A program made the position numbers and the translations under genes. DNA of 64,000 bases from an uncultured Anaerolineae bacterium. GTDB lineage: Bacteria > Chloroflexota > Anaerolineae > J036 > Brachytrichaceae. Of this stretch, positions 37,791-46,462 are shown one piece after another (within the stretch, counting starts at the first letter, position 1; each line of letters begins with the position of its first letter). The stretch lies in contig CALIMH010000007.1 of assembly GCA_938028725.1 (NCBI GenBank), positions 115,483 to 179,482 of the forward strand, given 5' to 3'. The notes under the pieces were generated by a model. That model ran no database searches. It had not been told where the DNA came from and worked only from the letters and a program-made list of their open reading frames with translations.

Positions 37791-39023
37791 CTACACCATC
37801 AGCGCGAAGGGTCGTTCGATCAAGCGACAAAGGCGCTGCAAGAACGCTGCGGCCGGCGCGCCATCCACCACACGGTGGTCAAAGGTCAAGCTCAGCGTCA
37901 ACTTTGAGCGAACCACGATGCGGTCCTCTTGAGCCGGCACTGCTTTCTTGGCGATGCGTCCCACGCCAAGGATCGCTGCCTCGGGCGGGTTGATGAGTGG
38001 CGTGAAGCCATCCACATCGAACATGCCCAGGTTGGTAATGGTGAACGTGCTGCCGGATAGCTCATCGGGCGACACTTTGCCCTCTCGGGCGCGAGCGACC
38101 AGCTCGCTCAGCGCGTGGTGCACCTCGCGCAACGAACGCACATGCACATCGCGCAACACGGGGACGAGCAGGCCGCGCGGCGTATCCACCGCCAGGCCAA
38201 TATGCACAGCATCGTGGCGCAGAATGCGCGCTTTGCCATCTGGCATCTCCACCCAGCTCGCGTTGAGTTGGGGATGCTCGCGGAGCGCCCGCGCGCAAAT
38301 CAGCATCAGCAAGGCGTTGTAGCTGACCTTCTCACCCAACTCTGCGCTGAGCTGCTCCCGCGCGTCCACCAGTGCCGTGGCATCTGCTTCGGTCATGAGC
38401 GTTACGCTAGGGATAGTTGCGGCTGCCTGGGCGAGCCGCCGCGCAATCGCCAATCGCACAGACGACACCCATTCACCCTCGGGCAAGGCAGGTGCTGCCC
38501 CCTGGCCATGACGTTGCGCCGCAGCGCGCTCCACATCCTCGCGCGTGATCTTCCCCTCTGGGCCACTCCCCTGGACGGTAGCTAAGTCCACCCCCAACTC
38601 GGCTGCACGTTTCTGAGCCAGTGGCGTCGCGCGAGCGTGGGTTGCAGCAACTAGCACATCGCGCTCACGGACGATCCCACCGGTGCCGGTCGGTTTCACC
38701 AAACTCAGGTCCACCCCCAACTCGGCTGCACGTCGGCGTGCGCGCGGGGAGGCCAACTTTTGCTCTGTGGCTTGCCTCGGCGTTGTCGTGGCGTTCTCGT
38801 CCAACACAGCCACCGGCGTTAGGCAGGGCACGGTTTGACCTGCTGGCACCAAAATGCGGCGCAGCACGCCGCTCTCAGGCGACTCGTGTTCCAGCGTGGA
38901 CTTCTCGGTCTCGAAAGTGAATAGAGGCTCGCCCCGCTGAACCAATTCACCTTCGCGCTTGTGCCATTGCACGATAGTGCCCTCAGTCATGGTTAAGCCG
39001 ACCTTGGGCATTACGACTTCCAT
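37791..39023 (-). CDS. 2-oxo acid dehydrogenase E2 acyltransferase with two subunit-binding domains
   Basis: 410 residues. One lipoyl domain (1-78, lipoyl Lys41 in FETEKSTL) is followed by two peripheral subunit-binding domains in tandem: 91-126 (RRRAAELGVDLSLVKPTG) and 132-168 (AQKRAAELGVDLATVQGSG). The catalytic acyltransferase domain (about 185-410) ends with DHRVVDG (His383). E2 moves the acyl group to CoA in pyruvate, acetoin or branched-chain complexes; no E1 or E3 gene is adjacent. Two E3/E1-binding domains in one chain are unusual. ATG 39023 lies inside the MFS gene (13-nt overlap), after a close GGAG. Confidence 0.88.
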   Translation of the reverse strand: MEVVMPKVGLTMTEGTIVQWHKREGELVQRGEPLFTFETEKSTLEHESPESGVLRRILVPAGQTVPCLTPVAVLDENATTTPRQATEQKLASPRARRRAAELGVDLSLVKPTGTGGIVRERDVLVAATHARATPLAQKRAAELGVDLATVQGSGPEGKITREDVERAAAQRHGQGAAPALPEGEWVSSVRLAIARRLAQAAATIPSVTLMTEADATALVDAREQLSAELGEKVSYNALLMLICARALREHPQLNASWVEMPDGKARILRHDAVHIGLAVDTPRGLLVPVLRDVHVRSLREVHHALSELVARAREGKVSPDELSGSTFTITNLGMFDVDGFTPLINPPEAAILGVGRIAKKAVPAQEDRIVVRSKLTLSLTFDHRVVDGAPAAAFLQRLCRLIERPFALMV

Positions 39024-40267
39024 GCTCCGATTATCCACAGGATGCTCATCGCCAAGCCAGCCACAGAGACGCACAAGGCGCCAATTGGCGCGCCCCATCG
39101 CGCAGCCAGCGCGCCTGCTGCCAGCGTGGCGAGCGAGTAAGTGAGCGAAAAGGCGACGTTGTCAAGCGACATCACGCGCCCGCGCACGTGATCGGGGGTG
39201 CTGGATTGCAGCATCACATTCGAGAAGGTCCATACACACGCCGCGCCCAAGTGCGCGCTAAACACACCGAGCACCCCCTGCCAGATGTGCTCGCTCAGCG
39301 CAAACGCGATGTAACCGAGCGCGTTCACCACCAGGCCGACGCGCACCGCCAGCCTCAGCACGCGCAGGTGGGTGAGCGGAAAAAGCGTGCTAACCACCAA
39401 AGGGCCCAAAAATGCGCCTAACCCGCGCGCGGTGTACAACCACGACGTGCCTACGTCACCCAGCCGGTACACCTGCAGCGAGAACGCGCTGTATAAGCTG
39501 ATCGCGCCAAATGTCACGGCCCAGCCCAGCTTCGCTGTGAGGTATGTGCGAGCTACGATGCTGTCGCGCACATAGCGAAAGCCTTCTGCCAACACTCGCC
39601 ACGCCTTCTCTCCAGCCACCAACTGACGGCTCTCGTCGCGGTTGAAATCGCCCTTCGCCCGCCAGATCAAGTGAGCCGAGATGGCAAATGACAGCGCGTT
39701 CAGCGCAAAGGCCGCATCACGGCCTAGGAACTGCGCGATCACCCCGCCCACAAAAGAGCCAACGAACAGCGTGCTGGCAAAGGTGGACTGCATGAGCGCG
39801 TTTGCGGTGGGCAGCTCATCAGCAGCAACGAGATTCGGTGTGGAGGCTGAGGAAGCGGGCAGAAAGAACGCCGACACCAGCGACAGGCCCGCGGTCGCCG
39901 CATAGGCAAGCCAAACCCTATCAGGTGCACGAACCAACAGATAGCTCAGCGCAATGAGCGCGCGCACCAGGTCGCAGATCACCATCAGGTGCTTGCGGTT
40001 GAAGCGATCCGCAAGCACGCCGCTGATAAACAACCCAGCCACCGCGGACGGCAACAACTGCGCCACCAATATCAGGCTCGCGCTAGCTGGATTGCCAGTT
40101 AGCTCCACCAGCAAGCCCAGCAGCGCGATCGTGTTGAACCAGTCGCCCATCTGCGAGGCCACGGAGCCAAGCCAAAGATGGCGGAAGGCGGGGCGACGGG
40201 CGAGCAACACTGCGTAGCCCCGCACACCGCTGGGCAACTCAGGAGACGCGGCGGTTGCAAGCGACAC
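39011..40267 (-). CDS. Major facilitator superfamily transporter (exporter-like)
   Basis: 418 residues with about 12 membrane helices. The first helix region FRHLWLGSVASQMGDWFNT and the loop VLADRFNRKHLM are typical of the MFS_3/EntS-like group of exporters. Substrate unknown. The start is GTG 40267, 6 nt after the caspase stop, with GAGAAG as a possible ribosome site. The 3' end overlaps the E2 gene by 13 nt. Thus caspase, MFS, E2 and nuclease lie head to tail with little or no spacing. Confidence 0.85.
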   Translation of the reverse strand: MSLATAASPELPSGVRGYAVLLARRPAFRHLWLGSVASQMGDWFNTIALLGLLVELTGNPASASLILVAQLLPSAVAGLFISGVLADRFNRKHLMVICDLVRALIALSYLLVRAPDRVWLAYAATAGLSLVSAFFLPASSASTPNLVAADELPTANALMQSTFASTLFVGSFVGGVIAQFLGRDAAFALNALSFAISAHLIWRAKGDFNRDESRQLVAGEKAWRVLAEGFRYVRDSIVARTYLTAKLGWAVTFGAISLYSAFSLQVYRLGDVGTSWLYTARGLGAFLGPLVVSTLFPLTHLRVLRLAVRVGLVVNALGYIAFALSEHIWQGVLGVFSAHLGAACVWTFSNVMLQSSTPDHVRGRVMSLDNVAFSLTYSLATLAAGALAARWGAPIGALCVSVAGLAMSILWIIGAWKS

Positions 40268-40273
40268 GTCTTC

Positions 40274-41386
40274 TCACGCTGCGCGGAATTGGAAGTGCGC
40301 GCTCAAATGCTGAACCAGGAAGGGCAACAGGCCACGCCGGTTTAAGTATTCCACCAAGCGTTGGGCTGCCAATTGCTTGGAGACACCACGCGCGCCGACT
40401 GTCTCCAGGTCGAGCGGCACGCGATAGCCAGCTTGCTCCAGCGCAGCTCGGACATCTGCACACATCAGCTCCATCTCGTCTAGGCTCAAGCGCGAGGCGA
40501 TGAAGTCGCGGATCGCGACCTGGTCGGCAGTATCGGCCAACGGCAGCAGAGAGGCCAGCCGCAACAAATCCTCCGCCCGCAGCGGCGCAACGGCCTTGGC
40601 CACGCCCTTCTCGCCGCCACGGAAAAGCGCTAGAGCGAAGTTCTCATCCATCATGTCCACCTTAAAGACCGGGTGTTGAAAGGGATGCCGCCGTGGCACT
40701 TCTCGAAAGACGTAGGCGACCACTTCAAAAACGCGGATGTAGCCATCTCCGTCTTGTTCAGCCTCACCATCCAGCGCTTCCAGCAAGCATTGGGTGAATA
40801 AGCTGTTCGAGGCAGCTGGGGCGACATACGAAAACTCGTTGGGCCGCGAAGAGGCCAAGATGATGCGGCCGGCGCCGCGCCGCAGCTCCTCGTAGGCATC
40901 CTGGCTCAGCGCACTCTTCACAGCCGAGCGGTCCAGGCGCTTGACGTCGGCAGCGCCACCGGAGTGGCAAGCATCGAGCAAGACGATGAGTTTGCGCGTG
41001 CGAATGCGTCGGAGCGCATCTGTGAAAGCGGTGCTTGGCAGCGCCGTTCGGCGCAGCGCCTCCACTTTTGTGTCGTAGGTGATCAGATAGTTGCCCGCAT
41101 CAGGCCCCTCAGTGACAAAGTGGCCGTGACCGCTGAAGTAGACCACGGCAGTGTCCTCTGGGGTGGTGGTGTCAGCCAACCACTGCAGGCTGTCCAAAAT
41201 GCCCTGGCGCGTGGCTTGCTCGTTGAGCAACAGGCGCATGTTGCTCGGCAGATAGCCAGCCCGGTCCGGGCGCTGCAGCACGTTGGCGATTGCTTTGGCA
41301 TCATTGAGCACGACGCTAGGTAATGGCGGCACAAATGGGTAGTCCGCGATGCCGATGATCAATGCGTGACCCTGTTCAAATGGCAT
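40274..41386 (-). CDS. Caspase-like (C14) protease with C-terminal effector-associated domain
   Basis: 370 residues. The catalytic dyad is present: His87 in YFSGHGHF and Cys140 in LLDACHSGG. After the protease (about 1-255), the C-terminal part (about 285-365) with RLSLDEMELMC and AAQRLVEYLNRRGLL resembles EAD death-like domains. Such proteins act as effectors in bacterial conflict or programmed-death systems, recruited by EAD-EAD contacts. TACAAT ends 7 nt before ATG 41386 without a Shine-Dalgarno, so the mRNA is probably leaderless. No NTPase sensor is adjacent; an MFS gene follows by 6 nt. Confidence 0.88.
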   Translation of the reverse strand: MPFEQGHALIIGIADYPFVPPLPSVVLNDAKAIANVLQRPDRAGYLPSNMRLLLNEQATRQGILDSLQWLADTTTPEDTAVVYFSGHGHFVTEGPDAGNYLITYDTKVEALRRTALPSTAFTDALRRIRTRKLIVLLDACHSGGAADVKRLDRSAVKSALSQDAYEELRRGAGRIILASSRPNEFSYVAPAASNSLFTQCLLEALDGEAEQDGDGYIRVFEVVAYVFREVPRRHPFQHPVFKVDMMDENFALALFRGGEKGVAKAVAPLRAEDLLRLASLLPLADTADQVAIRDFIASRLSLDEMELMCADVRAALEQAGYRVPLDLETVGARGVSKQLAAQRLVEYLNRRGLLPFLVQHLSAHFQFRAA

Positions 41387-41393
41387 GCCCAGG

Positions 41394-41399
41394 ATTGTA
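41394..41399 (-). promoter_or_regulatory. -10 element placing a leaderless start for the caspase gene
   Basis: TACAAT on the minus strand ends 7 nt before ATG 41386, within the 38-nt gap to the upstream exonuclease gene. Confidence 0.45.
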
Positions 41400-41424
41400 A
41401 GGCTTCAGCAGGCCGGCTGCGCGC

Positions 41425-42636
41425 TCAAGCGCTGTTGCTCGGCGCGCTGGTTTGCTGAGCGCACTTGTGCCTTAATCGCGCGCACCGCTGCTCCAGGGCG
41501 CTGCGATCTGCGTCGCTCAAAGGCAGGTGGAACGCGCGCTCAAGCCACGCCAAAGCAGCACACGGGTCGCCGCGCCAGCGCTCGAGGTGACGGGCGGCTT
41601 CGACCATGCCCTCCACATCGCCAGCATCGGCTAGGCGGCACCAGTAGGGGAAAGCTTCTTCGTGGCGCGCTTGCCGTTTGAGCGCGCGCGCCAGCTTGCG
41701 TTGCGCAGCGAGCAGCACCTGCTCCGCAGCCGTCACAGCGGCACGGTAGTGATGCTCGGCGCGCATCAGCTCGCCCATGCGCTCCCAGCGATGGCCCAAG
41801 GCCATGTGCTCGTTGGGGGTTCGAGGGGTGGCGAACACGCTGCCGATGCGCGTCCACAGCACCACCATGGAGAGCACATCTTGGGCGTTGTGATACATCA
41901 CCCGCCGCATATCGCCGGCCAGGTCCGCCTGGCCGCGCAGATAGTCTTGGTAAAGCTGTGGGATCAACGCGCTTGGGACGTCATCGTGCGATCGCTTGAC
42001 ACCGAGCAGCCGCTGCTCAAGCACGCCGAGACGGCACGACGACAGCACTTGGCGCCAAATCGCCCGGCTGATCGGCAGAAGGTCGAGGTGAGGGAGCGCA
42101 TCCAGCACGGAGGGCAGCCGAGCGATCGTGAAGCGCGCTTGCAACACGGGGACGTCGAACGCGCGACCGTTGAACGTGACCAGCCAACGGCAGGACGCCA
42201 GCCGTTGCTCCAACAGCATCAGCATCGCCTGCTCCTCGGCGGGATCGCGCAAAAAGAGCTGCTCGACTACAAACGCGGTGCCATCAAAGTAGCCCAACCC
42301 TATGAGAAAGGCCAGCGTGCCCGAGCCGTTGGCCAGGCCAGTGGTCTCCAGGTCCAAGAAAAGCACCTCGCGCACGTGAGGGGTTTCGGGCATAAAAGCG
42401 CGCCAGCCCTCGTGCGCTGAGAGGCTTTCGTGCAGGACATGCTCGCCGTGCCGATGGCTCAACGGATAGCGCTGGAGGTTCACCCACGCTATGCCGGCTG
42501 GCGTGGTGCGCGCTTCCAGGCTCAGCGTCTGCAGCTCAGCTGGAGGGCGAGCGCATGGGCGGGTAGTGCGCGCAAGCACAGCAGCACGCACCACATTCAG
42601 CCTGCGCAGGCGCCGTCGTAGTTCCTCAAGCTCCAT
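41425..42636 (-). CDS. YprB-like RNase H-fold exonuclease with TPR-like tail
   Basis: 403 residues. The exonuclease domain has the DEDD-type motifs: DLETTG near residue 100, TFNGRAFDVP and YHNAQDVLSM. This matches the YprB/RNase_H_2 group. The last 120 residues are helical with TPR-like pairs (RWERMGELMRAEHHYRAAV). Substrate is unknown; a role in DNA or RNA turnover is likely. ATG 42636 was chosen; GTG 42645, three codons earlier, is possible. A TAACCT lies 12 nt upstream. It sits between sdhB and the caspase gene on the same strand. Confidence 0.82.
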   Translation of the reverse strand: MELEELRRRLRRLNVVRAAVLARTTRPCARPPAELQTLSLEARTTPAGIAWVNLQRYPLSHRHGEHVLHESLSAHEGWRAFMPETPHVREVLFLDLETTGLANGSGTLAFLIGLGYFDGTAFVVEQLFLRDPAEEQAMLMLLEQRLASCRWLVTFNGRAFDVPVLQARFTIARLPSVLDALPHLDLLPISRAIWRQVLSSCRLGVLEQRLLGVKRSHDDVPSALIPQLYQDYLRGQADLAGDMRRVMYHNAQDVLSMVVLWTRIGSVFATPRTPNEHMALGHRWERMGELMRAEHHYRAAVTAAEQVLLAAQRKLARALKRQARHEEAFPYWCRLADAGDVEGMVEAARHLERWRGDPCAALAWLERAFHLPLSDADRSALEQRCARLRHKCAQQTSAPSNSA

Positions 42637-42686
42637 CGCGCGCACACAAGGTTACCACATCGGATGCGCGACGCACTGGTAGCGCC

Positions 42687-43370
42687 TCACAGGCGCTGCC
42701 GCAACCGCATGATCGCGCCGGCCGGGTCCACGCCCATTGGGCAAACTGCGGTGCACTGGTGGGCGGAGCGACAGGCCCAGATTCCATCGGGGTGATCCAC
42801 GGTGCGCAGGACTGTCTCCACATCGGCGCCGCGCGGCTCTTCCAGCAGCCGCTCGGCAGCAGCCAGGGCCGCCGGCCCCAGAAAGCGCGGGTTGCGCATG
42901 GCCGGGCAGGCCGACACACACAAGCCACACTCGATGCAACTTTCAAAACGCTGCAAACCGGCTTCGGGTGGCGCGGTCTCATCCTGGCGAAGGAGCGGCA
43001 TGCCCACCGCCTGCATCCGTGCGAAGAACGGCGCGAAGTCCACAACCAAATCGCCCACTCGTGGCAAATGGCTGAGCGGCATCAGCACGAGAGGCTTGCG
43101 CAGGTCGTAGTCGGCCAGTGGCGTGATGCATGGCAACTTTTCAACGCCGTTGATGCGCAACCCACACGAACCGCACGATGCATGGTGGCAGGCGTGGCGC
43201 CAAAGCAGGCGCTCGCCCGGCAGCGCGAAGACACGCTCAATTGCATCTATCACATAGCTGTTTGCGGGCACGACGACATGATGCTCACTGAAGCGCCGTC
43301 CGTCGCGCTGAATGCGCAACCACACAGTCCATCGCGCTTGACTGGCCTCGGCTTGTTTCACAGTTGCCAT
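42687..43370 (-). CDS. sdhB: Succinate dehydrogenase/fumarate reductase iron-sulfur subunit
   Basis: 227 residues. All three clusters can be placed: [2Fe-2S] Cys61, Cys66, Cys69, Cys81; [4Fe-4S] Cys145, Cys148, Cys151, Cys210; [3Fe-4S] Cys155, Cys200, Cys206. It passes electrons from the flavoprotein SdhA to the quinone site in the membrane. Neither sdhA nor the anchors is adjacent; sdhC and sdhD are at 50.2-51.1 kb and sdhA is not in the window. ATG 43370 has no Shine-Dalgarno. It could belong to a fumarate reductase or related quinone-linked enzyme instead. Confidence 0.88.
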   Translation of the reverse strand: MATVKQAEASQARWTVWLRIQRDGRRFSEHHVVVPANSYVIDAIERVFALPGERLLWRHACHHASCGSCGLRINGVEKLPCITPLADYDLRKPLVLMPLSHLPRVGDLVVDFAPFFARMQAVGMPLLRQDETAPPEAGLQRFESCIECGLCVSACPAMRNPRFLGPAALAAAERLLEEPRGADVETVLRTVDHPDGIWACRSAHQCTAVCPMGVDPAGAIMRLRQRL

Positions 43371-43443
43371 TCAACCACATCTTGGGCCCTTCGCTCGCAC
43401 AACAAGCCAACCTTAATTACTTCCGTTTGCGGGATGAGGAGCG

Positions 43444-43473
43444 TTGGTTTCAACGATCGGCCGCGGCTATACT
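43444..43473 (+). promoter_or_regulatory. Promoter placing a leaderless start for the 845-residue protein
   Basis: TTGGTT (43444-43449), an 18-nt spacer and TATACT (43468-43473). The -10 ends 8 nt before ATG 43482, with no Shine-Dalgarno. Confidence 0.5.
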
Positions 43474-43481
43474 CACTTGCG

Positions 43482-46019
43482 ATGAGAGCTACGCGCTGCC
43501 TTGCAGCAGCGTTGGCCGTGTCCTTGCTCGTGACGACGCCAGCGCTGGCGCGCACATGGCTGCGCCACGCTACGGCGCCGCGTGTCCGAATGCAGGCGGA
43601 GGCCGGCTTCAGTTCATACGCCAAGGCCAGAGCCTGGATACCCCTGCGCATATGGTTGCGCAACGAGGGGGATACTGACATAGAGGGCGAGGTGTCCTGG
43701 ACAAACACCAGCCGCGCGATCAACGAGCGTTACGCTCAGCCTGTGCTCTTGCCGGTCAACAGCCGACGTCTGGTCACGCTGTACGTCCCCGCTGAGAAGG
43801 ACAGCTTCGACATTGTGCTGCGTGCAGGCGAGCGGGTGATCGCCACTGCAGAAGCGCTGATCCGTAGACTCGATAGCCTGGAGCGATTGATCCTCGTGGT
43901 GAGTGATACGCCCGATGCGTTGAACTTCCTCGGCAGCATACCAAGCCCGGTCCGCACGCGCAGCACGCTCGCCTTCCTCCGCCCCGACCAGTTGCCCGAC
44001 CGCAGCGCAGCATTGGACTCGGCCGATGTGCTCATCTTCCACAACACCGACACCACAGCGCTGAGCGATGCACAGCGCGAGGCTGTGCGCGCGTGGGTCT
44101 TGGCCGGTGGGCACCTGGTCCTGAGCGGCGGCCTCAACGCTGTGCTCAGCCAAAGCGGTTTCACCGACATTGCGCCGGCTCGGGCTGGCAGCGAGCTGCT
44201 CGAGGTGAGCCTAAGCGATGTAGCTGCATTCGTGGGCTTGCCCGTCACGACCAGCAGCACCCTGCCGTTACTGGTTGCGCCGTTGAAGTCGGTGCTTGCC
44301 AGCGCCCACATTCTGGCGCGCAGCTCAACCACGCCGCTTATCGTCCGCCAGTCGCTAGGGCGTGGCATAGTGGATCAACTTGCGTTCGACGTCACCCTAG
44401 AGCCACTACGCAGCTGGCCTGGGCGAACGATGCTCTTCATGCTGCTGTTTGGCGGTCGAGCGGGTTGGCCGCTTAGCATCGGCTTGGACGAAGGCTCTGG
44501 CGACATAGCGGCGGAGACCGGCATGATGCTCCCCAGAGGTCTGTATCCCTCGCCGTTGCTCGTGCTGGTGTTGTTCATCGCCTACGCGCTGCTGATCGGG
44601 CCAGTGAACTGGGCCGTGCTGCGCGCGCGCGGCAAGCTGGAGTGGGCCTGGATCACAACGCCGGCGCTTGCTGCCGCGTTTACCGCTTTGGCTCTGCTGA
44701 CGGGCTTTCGCCCGGGCGGAAACCGTCCCATCCTGCATCGGCTCAGCACGCACATTGGCAGCAGTGGCTCCGACACAGCGCGCGCCATGACGCTATACGC
44801 GGCGCTATCGCCGCGCCAAGAAAACATGACGCTCACGCTTCGCCGCGCGTCGGTGCGTCCGCTGGCTGAGCCAAGCGCGCTCAGCGCCAACACCTTGTTC
44901 ACCGTGACACTGCGCAAAGGCGAGCCGGACCGCATGTTGAGCTGGCAGCTCTCAAACCAACACATGGAACTAGCCTACGCCCTCGGCACAGCCCCCCACC
45001 CCCTAGCAAGCGGCAAGCTGGAATTCGCCTACGACCCGAACAGCGGCAACGCCATCCTCCGTGGCCAACTGATCAACGAGAGCGACCAGGTGCTCTCGGA
45101 TTGCAGCTTGCTGGTCGCTCATGACTACGCTGCAGTGGGCGATCTGGCGCCGCGCGCCAGCACCCAAGCCTCCATCACGCTCACCGCCACTTACCCCCAG
45201 AGCTGGTTCGACTTGCGCGAGATCAACACTTGGCGGCCTGAAACATTTGCTTCCCTCTTCATGTGGCAAGGGCGGATCAACCTCACGCCTAGCACCTCAT
45301 GGCGTCCCCGGCCACCAAACTCTGCATCGCTTCCAAGCACGAGCGCCGCAACGGACTCCGAGCCGTCATTGTGGCGAAGATCGTTCGACATCGCCGAGGC
45401 CGCCTTAGGGTGGGTAGACGTCAACCTCAGCGACACAACAGCCATCGCCCGACAAGCTGCGCGCGTGGGGCTGGCCCGCAGCATCTTCGGCAACATGGGA
45501 GTGGGCGTAGGCGCCTTCCTCGCTTGCTGGAGCGACACCCTGCCGAACAGCGGCGACATGGAGCCGGCGGAATATGTGGATCGCGGCATGCACCTTTGGC
45601 GCGTCCCGGTCCTACCTTTCGACGCCGACGAAGCCGGCCTGCCACCCAGCGCTTACAGTTGGAGCCTTCTGTATAGCGATGGGTTCTGGCTGGAGAATGA
45701 GGGCTTCCAGCTTGGCCCAGGTGATCACCTGCTGATGCTTGAACCATGGTTTGAGGTTTACGTGTCACCTCGTACTGCGACAGCCAAAGTCGCCCTTTCG
45801 TGGGCCAACGCGCCCTCACCCACGGTTCAGGCGTTCAGTTGGCGCAAAGGGGATTTTGACGCGCCACTGCCTTTAACACTCTCCCCCGACAAGCTCACCG
45901 AGCTCCCGCTACACGCCGACCACATCCACCAGAGTGGACGCATGCTGCTGCGGCTTCGCATCCCCCAGCGTGAGCGAATCACACTGCGCTGGATCGCCCC
46001 AAGCGTCCGCCCGCTTTGA
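43482..46019 (+). CDS. Large exported membrane protein with GATase-like region, unknown function
   Basis: 845 residues. A signal peptide (1-23, ending TPALA) is followed by an Ig-like beta region, then a segment (about 150-230) with ADVLIFHNTDT and VRAWVLAGGHLVLSGG that looks like the glutamine amidotransferase-like fold of DUF4350-type proteins, without a visible catalytic triad. Two membrane helices lie at about 356-374 and 390-408, and a beta-rich outer region of 430 residues follows. I do not recognise the family as a whole. ATG 43482 is set by the leaderless promoter; the frame is open far upstream but there it overlaps sdhB. A DCC-family gene follows after 18 nt. Confidence 0.75.
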   Translation: MRATRCLAAALAVSLLVTTPALARTWLRHATAPRVRMQAEAGFSSYAKARAWIPLRIWLRNEGDTDIEGEVSWTNTSRAINERYAQPVLLPVNSRRLVTLYVPAEKDSFDIVLRAGERVIATAEALIRRLDSLERLILVVSDTPDALNFLGSIPSPVRTRSTLAFLRPDQLPDRSAALDSADVLIFHNTDTTALSDAQREAVRAWVLAGGHLVLSGGLNAVLSQSGFTDIAPARAGSELLEVSLSDVAAFVGLPVTTSSTLPLLVAPLKSVLASAHILARSSTTPLIVRQSLGRGIVDQLAFDVTLEPLRSWPGRTMLFMLLFGGRAGWPLSIGLDEGSGDIAAETGMMLPRGLYPSPLLVLVLFIAYALLIGPVNWAVLRARGKLEWAWITTPALAAAFTALALLTGFRPGGNRPILHRLSTHIGSSGSDTARAMTLYAALSPRQENMTLTLRRASVRPLAEPSALSANTLFTVTLRKGEPDRMLSWQLSNQHMELAYALGTAPHPLASGKLEFAYDPNSGNAILRGQLINESDQVLSDCSLLVAHDYAAVGDLAPRASTQASITLTATYPQSWFDLREINTWRPETFASLFMWQGRINLTPSTSWRPRPPNSASLPSTSAATDSEPSLWRRSFDIAEAALGWVDVNLSDTTAIARQAARVGLARSIFGNMGVGVGAFLACWSDTLPNSGDMEPAEYVDRGMHLWRVPVLPFDADEAGLPPSAYSWSLLYSDGFWLENEGFQLGPGDHLLMLEPWFEVYVSPRTATAKVALSWANAPSPTVQAFSWRKGDFDAPLPLTLSPDKLTELPLHADHIHQSGRMLLRLRIPQRERITLRWIAPSVRPL

Positions 46020-46037
46020 GCATCAGGGCAAGCGACA

Positions 46038-46436
46038 ATGACACAGAGCAGACCACTGCTCATCTACGATGGGGACTGCGGCTTCTGCGAGCGCAGCGCG
46101 CGTTGGTTCGAGCGGCTCAATCGCCACGGGCATGTCCTGGTACGGGCTTGGCAGGAGCCGGGCGTGCTCGAAGCGAGCGGCCTGACCGAACTGCAATGCC
46201 GAGAAGCCGCCTGGTTTATCAGCGCCGGCGGACAGCGCTATCGTGGGGCTGACGCTATCTTTGCGGCACTGGGCGAGCTGGGCACACCTTGGCGCTGGCT
46301 GACATGGATTTGCCGCTGGTCGCTGCTACATGCGCTGGCAGGCCATGTGTATGGATGGGTGGCGCGCAATCGGCATCGGCTGCCCGGCGGCACGCCACGC
46401 TGCGCATCGGCGCGCGCTGAAACGCCCGAGCGCTAG
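46038..46436 (+). CDS. DCC-family thiol-disulfide oxidoreductase-like protein
   Basis: 132 residues. The family-defining motif YDGDCGFCERSARWF lies at the N-terminus (about residues 9-23), with the CxxC of a thioredoxin-like fold. The hydrophobic tail (WRWLTWICRWSLLHALAG) is also typical. Members are thought to act in thiol-disulfide exchange, but few have been tested. It follows the 845-residue gene by 18 nt and precedes the PfkB kinase gene. Confidence 0.85.
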   Translation: MTQSRPLLIYDGDCGFCERSARWFERLNRHGHVLVRAWQEPGVLEASGLTELQCREAAWFISAGGQRYRGADAIFAALGELGTPWRWLTWICRWSLLHALAGHVYGWVARNRHRLPGGTPRCASARAETPER

Positions 46437-46462
46437 CGTGGGCGTATCATGCGCTGCACGCC

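Noticed and set aside
42759..43481. Upstream extension of the 845-residue protein
   Set aside because: The extension runs antisense through sdhB. The signal peptide at 43482 and the -10 at 43468-43473 fix the true start.
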